Source of the DNA: Deroplatys truncata
Lineage: Eukaryota; Arthropoda; Insecta; Mantodea; Mantidae
Assembly (NCBI GenBank): GCA_030765065.1
Contig: CM060978.1
Location: forward strand, 111,333,692-111,397,691
Reading direction: 5' to 3'
Length of the DNA stretch: 64,000 nucleotides
Under the pieces are notes generated by a model. That model was not told the origin of the DNA and did not search any database. It saw only the letters and a list, made by a program, of their open reading frames with translations. Positions 56,978-64,000 of the stretch are shown here, piece by piece. Position numbers and translations under genes: made by a program. Each line of letters starts with the position of its first letter. Within the stretch, counting starts at the first letter, position 1.

Positions 56978-58069
56978 TATATCTTTTTCAACTTACAACA
57001 CAATAAGAGTCGGAAAGGGCAGGAAAACAAGATAGGTGGTCGATGCAAGTTCCTAATGCATCCCCCCCCCCTTCGTTTTCTTCAATGTGGAGCAATGGCG
57101 ATGTCATAACGTGCACTGGCCCAAGTATGCCCGTTCCTTACTAACCCAAGGGTAAGTGCATTTCATTCTAATACCTGATGCAATTATTGCGAATTATTTG
57201 GGAGGGATAGTGAATGGAGTTATAGTGATGTTTAGGTGCATGGAGATGTGAATTTGTTATTGTTATTAATAGGAGGGGAATTTTGAGTTTATGTAAGTTG
57301 GAGGTGGACTTGGTGTTAGAATAAAGTGGAGGATGTGAGGGAAGTGAAATGTTGTGGTGTAAAGTGAGTAGATATTTAGTGATAAGAAGAAAGAAGGTTT
57401 AGTGTTTGGTTAAAAGAGGTAAAGGGTTAATATATAGTAATAAAATTTAAAAATTGATATATAAAAAACAATTTAAAAGGGAGATAATAGAAAATTAATA
57501 TTGAGATTAAATAAAATGTTGTAAGGTAAATAAATAAACCAATAAACACAAATGTATAAATAAAGATATAAATGAATTAAATAAGATATTGAATTATTAT
57601 AAATTAAATAATTACTATGAGAATAATGGAATGTTATAAATAGATAACTTTAACTTTATAAATTAAGGAACATTTTAAATAAAATATAAATATAAATAAA
57701 CTTATTAAAATGATTAATAATTTAGTAGAAGGTTTGTGGTGCTACCAGTACATTTTCGCTGGTTTTCAGTGAATATAGCTATATAGGAGTAGATAGTAGT
57801 TGGTTACCGGTTGCTGGTTTCCAGCAAGTGTAGATAAATATAGAACTTAGAATTGTAATTCATTTTTTTACGCCTTTACTCTAATCCAATAATTTCTATT
57901 TTTCTTTCTTTCTTTTATTTACTCTTCTGTATCTGTTATTATATTATTATTTTGTAGACATTGTATAGTTTGTAGTTACTTTATCTGAAAATTTTTTATG
58001 TAATCTAAACTGTAAATGTGTTTATGAGAATAAATGAAAAGTTTGAATGTATGTACAGGTGTAAACTGT
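56973..58069. other. Extremely AT-rich stretch
   Basis: 57400-57730 is almost pure A/T/G with recurrent TAAATAAA-like words; a pyrimidine shortage on the plus strand begins near 57160. No gene. Confidence 0.5.
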
Positions 58070-59006
58070 ATTCACTCTTGGTTGATCCGCACCAAAACAA
58101 AACCCAGGTGACCAGTGCACCGTTGTCATGTATCCTTCCGCCATTCCGGCAGAAATACTGTCATATTTTCATGACCATGTGACAGAGAACCTGGTGGACA
58201 ACTTAAAGATGACTAGCATACTTTGTTAGGATTGAAGGTGATAAGATTGATAGTTACAACAAAATATATAACAATGTTAATTCTAAAAGAAACGAGCGAA
58301 AAAGAAAGTAACGAGTATGCGATATCTTGCATTTATTCGTTCTCTGGAAGCGGCGCTTTTATCAACTGTCAGCGGCTCATTTTTAAAAAAGAAATTGTAT
58401 ATTGTTACGTGAATTACATTCTTGTCTCATTCTTGCATCGCATATTTCTAACGCTTTCTATTTTTCCCGCGTGTAACCACTTTCCCGTTTCAGATTTTTC
58501 TTAAACGTGCACTGTTTATACTTGTACTCGAAACATTGGTGAACTGAGAAGATAATTTCGCCACTTCTTTCACGGGAAGTGTTAGATATTTCTCACGTAA
58601 CTTATAATAAACTTCCAACCCTAATGTTTTTTCACCACTAGTCAATGGGTTGCCCGCTTATGCTTTACGTAAGTCCACGAAAACGCATGAGCAAATCACC
58701 GTCTGCCATGATACTAAACAGAAACTGCTGGTTTCTGGCTACAAACAATATTCTGAGTATACCCGGATGTCAGGTACATATACGAATTGTATGTTGGGAC
58801 TTGCAGCTATGTGTAAAGGTACAAATTAGCGTTAATTAGGCGTTTAGGAAGTTGTATAGAATATTATATAATTTAAGGATAAATTCATTTTAAAATTTAG
58901 AATACTAGCATGGGACTATTTTCCTGCATGCATTGCTACAGTGTTTGTACCACGGTGCACTGGTCACGTGCGTTTGTTTTGGCGCGGATCAACCTAAGAG
59001 TGAATG
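58070..59006 (-). mobile_element. DNA element with ~60-bp terminal inverted repeats
   Basis: Left ATTCACTCTTGGTTGATCCG, ACCAAAACAAAACCC, GTGACCAGTGCACCG; the right end reversed reads ATTCACTCTTAGGTTGATCC, GCCAAAACAAACGCA, GTGACCAGTGCACCG. About 937 bp overall. I cannot assign the superfamily, and no clear target duplication is visible. A decayed reading frame lies inside on the minus strand. Confidence 0.75.
58497..58712 (-). pseudogene. Short decayed coding remnant inside the 58-kb element
   Basis: Minus strand from ATG at 58712: MADGDLLMRFRGL, a frame change, one stop, then AGNPLTSGEKTLGLEVYYKL and REKYLTLPVKEVAKLSSQFT, ending SARLRKI at a TGA near 58497. Residue choice (Lys, Glu, Leu and charged patterns) looks like real protein rather than chance. 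I do not recognise the family. It may be an accessory protein of the transposon. Confidence 0.4.
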
Positions 59007-59099
59007 CAGAGTAGTAACCAAGGTGCCGGGATAGTATATTCAGATTTTATTTATTTATTTGTTGCGAATTGTATTGTTACTCGTACTGTTGACTCAGTA

Positions 59100-59440
59100 A
59101 GGTGACCGTCATCCTGACTAAGGTCTTTTCGTATTTTCTTTGGTCGGTAGGTGGATCCTGTGCTGGATTTTTTACGCACCACGAATTTTCCTGTCCCACA
59201 TTCCCTCTCATTTCACTCCTCCTTTTATCTTCCGGAGATGTAGGGCTAGTTGCAGTAGGTGGTGGTGTGCGGTGTATGCGGAGTAGTGCTTTGAGGAGAG
59301 TATTGCTTACAGTTTCTACCTTCTGGAATCCCTGTCTGAGAGGAAAGGGGCCATCGAAGGAAAGCTCTGAGGAGATGTATCATCTGGAGACGCCAGTGAG
59401 ACGCTACGTTGTGTGGTCTTTTATCCTTCCTTTTTAATAC
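59100..59440 (+). mobile_element. Possible SINE body
   Basis: TTTTCTTTGGTCGGTAGGTG, CCCACATTCCCTCTCATTTC and TTTTATCTTCCGGAGATG resemble the body of the 5313 SINE family. The tRNA head is not recognisable. The 111-codon frame at 59102 reads through it. Confidence 0.35.
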
Positions 59441-59744
59441 CATTTTGAAACACATGCCCTGATATCTATCTGACTTCATCCCTAGGAACAGATCGACAAC
59501 TGGACATACATGAACCCAAGATCCCAGCTCTTCGGAACATAAATCAATACACATTACCTACGAAATCGAAATTTAAGAATTCACAACAGCACAACTTAAC
59601 ACAAGTCAAAATTCATATGTCCCTTTTTCGGATTTATTTGCTGCATAAGACTTTGATGCTGGGAAATTACCAAATGATTAAAGCATCAATATGAAAGAGT
59701 GCACAGCACTGCCCGGAAACTTTCGACTGTGGGTTCTGTTCCTC

Positions 59745-59900
59745 TGGCTCACCTCCGTTGTGTGGAAATAGCGTATATGTCTTTCAACCTAGAGGGTCCG
59801 AGTTCGAATCTGTGTTAGGTCGAGTTCCTAGATAAAGCATTTTTTCTTTCTTTTTCACCGGGATTTTCCCTTATTCTTTAATAGGAATGTTAGGCATCTT
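59745..59900 (+). mobile_element. tRNA-derived SINE
   Basis: CCTCCGTTGTGTGGAAATAG (worn box A region), GAGTTCGAATC (box B at about 59803), and a body with TTCACCGGGATTTTCCCTTA. Same type as 7565. Confidence 0.65.
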
Positions 59901-60349
59901 CATGCTCAAAGGAGGCTGTTGAACAAAACGTAACTTTTTCGTCTGGTTTAATTGTTCGGTTATCGGACCTAGTGAACTTGTATCCGAGCACAGATTCACC
60001 GCAGTTTTTCCGGCCACCCGCTCTGCTATAATTCTTAATCCTACTTTGGAGCTTCTTAGTAAGCATGAAAAACGCTTTTTTGCGTTTATAAAGTGGAAAT
60101 AAATGTTTTAAATAAGCAACATATAAGACTTTTGCAGTTTTTTAAATGATATGAACCACAAGCAAGTAAGAAAATATAATTAGAACTACATACTAAACCA
60201 TAAAAAATAAGACATGCCTTTCTCAACAGATAACTTTCGTGTTTTTGTGCTTTTTAAATATACAAAAAACAAACAAAAAAAATCGTGGTTATTACAACAC
60301 AGTAAAAAATGAAGAACCAGAAAATAATTACTTATGCAATGATCAACTA
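59901..60349. other. Unannotated stretch
   Basis: No gene recognised. Confidence 0.35.
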
Positions 60350-60715
60350 TACAGGGTGTACCAGTTAAGTTGAGACTGTAAAAATCTCCAAAACTAAGCG
60401 TTGTAGAAAGAAACGTTTTGAATAAAAGTTGCTTGATATTAGGGGGGAAAGTGAATACCATTAGTCGTATTTTATTTGGAGGACGTTGTGATGGCCATTT
60501 TAGGGTCAATTTAATTTGAACCTAATTGTAGGTTCCCATTTAAAAAAAATTAAATTGACCCTAAAATGACTATCATAAAGTCTTCCAAACAAAACACGAA
60601 TGATGTCATTTACTTTCCCCCATAATATCAAGCAACTTTCATTCCAGGCAGTTCTTTCTACAACGCCTTGTTTTGGAAATATTGCACAGTCTCGCCTTAA
60701 ATGGTACACCCTGTA
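60350..60715. mobile_element. Palindromic MITE with TA target duplication
   Basis: 362 bp (60352-60713) between TA pairs. The two halves are inverted copies along their whole length: CAGGGTGTACCAGTTAAGTT at the left and the reverse of the right end CAGGGTGTACCATTTAAGGC, continuing to CATTTTAGGGTCAATTTAAT at the centre. Arms are about 165 bp with a short loop near 60520-60545. The ends are of the CAGGGTG mariner type. It codes for nothing and could only be moved in trans. Confidence 0.92.
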
Positions 60716-61046
60716 TAGCCTGTGTAAGCAGACATAGAGCGTTTCTAAGCATTAAGGCCAGAATGAAAGGAAATGATGTTGAACTGTTACTGGACTTGAC
60801 GCAGTGACGTCGCAGGTTTACAAACCACCTCATCCCTCGTACAGTCTGTTGGCATTTGCAGACACACTTACCAGACCTTGTTTATCTGTCCACCAGTGAT
60901 TCGAGGTCGGCGTTGTTTACATTCTTTGTATTGACATGATGGTTTGAGTATAGATAACTTTAAGCCAAATGTTTAAGAATTCCAATGGTTGGTTATAATT
61001 ATTCTTAGTAAATACGACATAAAATCTGTACTTTGTGAAGGTTGAT

Positions 61047-61290
61047 GCCCAACGTATTTTGAAGTCATTGCATCCCCACGTATGGGAGCCAAATTTGCAG
61101 TAGTTTAATTGTTGTAGTTGTTGCACCACGTATGGTATACCAATTTGAAACTGTTTTAGACTACACACGTAATGGATGCCAATTTTGCGGGAGATTGTTT
61201 CTAGGAGTGTTCGCCCCACGTACGATACAAACTTTCCGGTGGCCTTCGCCCCTCGTTTACTTTCCGGTGGCCTTCGCCCCACGTTTAAAA
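61047..61290 (+). repeat. Degenerate minisatellite of CCCCACGT units
   Basis: Seven units beginning at 61047, 61074, 61124, 61163, 61214, 61249 and 61277, each starting like CCCCACGTATGG with variable followers (GGGAGCCAAATTTG, GGTATACCAATTTG, GGATGCCAATTTTG). Spacings are 27 to 51 bp. The last units share CTTTCCGGTGGCCTTCG exactly. The 121-codon minus frame covering it is a by-product. Confidence 0.7.
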
Positions 61291-63170
61291 ATCAACTTTG
61301 TATTTTAGTGTTTATTTATGTATTATATATGTATTTCTTTTAGAGCACGAATCTCTTAGCAGGACTGGTAAGGCTAAAGAACAAGGCTTACACAAATTAT
61401 AATTGTATTGTACTTTTTTTTATTAATCCTTCACACGAATAAATAACACTTCACCGATATGTCCTACTATAGAGCTGTGAGATTATTTGCTATTTGCACT
61501 TTTAAACATGTAAACTTTATATTATTCTCACCGCAATGAATTTTCATGTCTCACACTGAACCTGTACCGTACCGATCTGCTTGGTTACGCTTTCTCATAG
61601 CGTCTCCCGTCTGAATCTGTACATTTCCCCTATTTCAAGTCTCTGATTGGCTAAGCCTACTCAAATAGAATACTTTTTTAACTTAAAGCTTTTCTAGTTT
61701 TTGATTGGCTATTTATAAACCTTTATTAAACTTTATAATTTATTGTTGTTATCAAGGTTACCTCATTGTTAGCAACTTTCGGCTTTTACTTTGTAATTGT
61801 TTGCTACGGAAAGCAGTTTGCTTCTATTCTTACAGCTCCTACATTGTTAAACTACGTAATGCATTCACATAACATTATTATACATGTACATAATAATATA
61901 AACATTATACAATGACTGTTACATACACTTTATATAATATTACATACACATATTGCTTTAAGGCGGGCTGTTATTATTTTTAGTATTATATAATTAGACT
62001 GATATCGTTTAAGTGTTAAAATACTGCCTCAACTTTACTATTTGGCGCAATTGTGTATTTTTAGACCTTTAAAGTGCAGAACGCACGCTCAAGTGACTCT
62101 TTCTGTTTCGGAAATTATGAAAAAATTCAAAATTTTCGATTTATTTAGTTTTTACTATGTTGTGAGAAAAATCGCTGTGCATTTGTCTGCCATATTATAT
62201 CGTGGTCTTTTTCTCTCAATGCAGGACCGTGCAAAAAAGCTCGCATAATTCACGTGTATGAAGTGTATTACAACAATTCGGAAGAAGAAACATCTTACTC
62301 TTTTTGATTCTGTAAAACTTTTTTAGCCTCGCATTAAAATATACTATTACCTCCTGTTTTGTGTTCCAGTCGATATCAACTTATTTTGCATAACATTTGT
62401 TACTGGCGTTGTATTTCATTGTTAATTGCACACGTTCATACTCGCTGTTCACTAACAAGAGCAATACATCGGATTAAATCTTGCCCGTTCTGCTCGTGAC
62501 GTCATAGCGAGTATTCAATCCAGAGCGCAGGATTCGCTATACAGGTTTCGCTACACTCAACTCGCAGACTATATCAGAAAAACGGTAACAATGTTTAAAG
62601 ACGAATCGCAAAAGCCGTAACGAGACGTATAGGGGAGGACAAAAGAAAATGTTGAGGTTGTTAGAAGTATTGTAGTTTTCTCCTTTTTTAAAATTAAATA
62701 ACAGTCAAGGTTAGAATTAATCAAGAGAGATACGGCGTGTGAATAGGGACGTGTGAAAGCAGCTAACTCTCTCTGTTGGCGGTCCACACAACTGACTTGA
62801 ATAGCTAACGTGGTACAGCATAATGAGCCTTATTGTAAGGTGACTTTTGCCTTTTTCTGACCTAAGAATTTGCTGTGCTGCAGCTCGGAAAGCCATGTCT
62901 CTGCTTTTGTTTTGGCATTCGCTTGCTGTTTTATTCAGAAGAATGCTTCACTGGAAGCCAGACTGTGTTAGTTCTGCTCTTTTCCAATGAAAATCCATGC
63001 AATTCACAGGATATCAGAGTGAAACCTCGTTCCCAGTGATGATAACATTAATAAAACATACGTTTCCGATAATTTTGGAATCTAGATAAATAGCTGATGT
63101 TAACGTACATGTTGAGCTGCCACATAGTAAAATATAATATTTTTATCTGTTTTCTGTGTTATCAATTTAT
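61291..63170. other. AT-rich unannotated stretch
   Basis: No gene recognised. A perfect CRE-like TGACGTCA occurs at about 62498, of unknown meaning. Confidence 0.35.
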
Positions 63171-63178
63171 CGCGCGCG

Positions 63179-63220
<42 letters not shown>
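63171..63220 (+). repeat. (CG)n(CA)n compound microsatellite
   Basis: About 8 CG units followed by about 17 CA units. An alternating purine-pyrimidine tract of this type can adopt Z-DNA. Confidence 0.97.
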
Positions 63221-63222
<2 letters not shown>

Positions 63223-63880
63223 GGTACCTTTTCAGTAAAGAAAATATACACATTAGGACTCGATTAGTGAGGAGGCAATATCATGGCAACTTAACTACTT
63301 TCCCTAAAATGGAGGTTTTAAACGAACACAAAGCGAAATCTTACGTTTAGTGAATTCTATCAAAAATATTACATAACCGAAGGTTATAAGTATAATGTTT
63401 GACAAGCTTTGTTATTTGGGAAAAATTGGATAGATTAAGCATTTAAAACTCCGCATAAATTTTTCGTTACTATTGTTATTTTCGTTACCAAGAAAAACAG
63501 TATTTCCAATGCATTGGGAATACGAACACGTTTGTCTAACGTATGTATGCTTCAATGTTTATTAATGTCCGGTTTACAAAGCAACATGTACTCGGCCACG
63601 ATATGAGTGAGTTTGCAGGAGGGCGCCACAGCTTTTGTTGACAATGCAAGGCTGGGTTCAGAGGGGAGTGAAGGGCAAGGCGAGGGAGGGGGGTTGTACA
63701 GTCGCACAGTGAAAACAGTATTACATTTGCAGGCCTCGGTAGTAAATGTAACTCGGAACTGCCGATGTTTTCTTTACCCGACTTGTCTTCCGATGTCACT
63801 CGTTACGTAACTGTTTAGTTTCTCTCTCCACCGAATGCATTCATATCGTGGCCAACTAGTACGTACTTATACATTGTGCT

Positions 63881-63884
<4 letters not shown>
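63221..63884. other. Unannotated stretch with a GC-rich patch
   Basis: 63600-63720 is purine-rich and GC-richer (AGGGCAAGGCGAGGGAGGGG). Short frames on both strands, no family recognised. Confidence 0.35.

Positions 63885-63929
<45 letters not shown>
63885..63929 (+). repeat. (GA)n microsatellite
   Basis: About 22 units, continuing into purine-rich DNA up to the window end. Confidence 0.97.
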
Positions 63930-63932
<3 letters not shown>

Positions 63933-64000
63933 GAAGGGATCGACGCAAGACAAATTGGAAGGAAGAGGGAGGAAGAAAGAAGTAGAGATCTCCGCAGTTA

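Noticed and set aside
59102-59437. 111-codon frame as a gene
   Set aside because: It overlaps text resembling the SINE body and has no start context or motif.
60917-61282. 121-codon minus frame as a gene
   Set aside because: It crosses the minisatellite, and its repeated residues come from the repeat units.
61047-61290. CRISPR array
   Set aside because: Units and spacings vary irregularly, heads are short, and the DNA is eukaryotic.

Overview
This is eukaryotic nuclear DNA, almost certainly from an arthropod and most likely an insect with a large, repeat-filled genome. The sequence is AT-rich and dense in microsatellites. It has no bacterial-style coding, no operons and no host gene that I can confirm. 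Nearly everything recognisable is mobile DNA in decay: Tc1/mariner-type elements, tRNA-derived SINEs, a non-LTR retrotransposon, a PIF/Harbinger remnant, hAT-like ends, an LTR, and MITEs. The long open frames are transposase or reverse transcriptase fragments, chance frames, or frames through CA/TG repeats. The species call is inference; nothing in the window names the host.

Layout. 1-510 is a decayed Tc1/mariner transposase. 520-5300 is dominated by an unclassified repeat of about 0.9 kb, here called family X, with two subfamilies, including a 1.5-kb inverted pair. A SINE with target-site duplications sits at 5313-5796. 6.5-9.4 kb holds SINE pieces and a short frame resembling the N-terminus of Crypton-type tyrosine recombinases. 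10.0-16.0 kb has more family X copies, inverted and head-to-tail. 16.1 and 18.5 kb carry two 98%-identical copies of a 205-bp segment, one lodged inside a SINE. 24.98-25.64 kb is an internally deleted mariner-like element. 25.88-27.9 kb is a decayed LINE, followed by a SINE on the opposite strand. 28.5-31.0 kb has two uncertain open-frame regions.

31.3-33.0 kb is a family X copy split by later insertions. One of them is an LTR-like segment whose promoter region holds a four-unit heat-shock element next to a TATA box. 35.6-36.3 kb is a second internally deleted mariner-like element, and 36.4-37.0 kb a retroelement tail. 39.39-43.09 kb is a three-level nest: a PIF/Harbinger remnant containing a hAT-like element, which contains a Tc1/mariner element with DD41D spacing and inverted repeats of about 280 bp. 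44.0-47.7 kb holds two further mariners and a transposase fragment. 48.4-51.5 kb is a degraded run of family X. 53.4-54.1 kb is another dead transposase. 58.07-59.0 kb is an element with terminal repeats of about 60 bp and a coding remnant. 60.35-60.71 kb is a nearly perfectly palindromic MITE, and 61.05-61.3 kb a degenerate minisatellite.

The window reads as intergenic or intronic DNA built up by successive insertion. Order can be deduced where elements nest. No working gene network is visible. The points of most interest are the nested stack, the HSE-bearing LTR, the duplicated exon-like segment, and the tandem and palindromic behaviour of family X.
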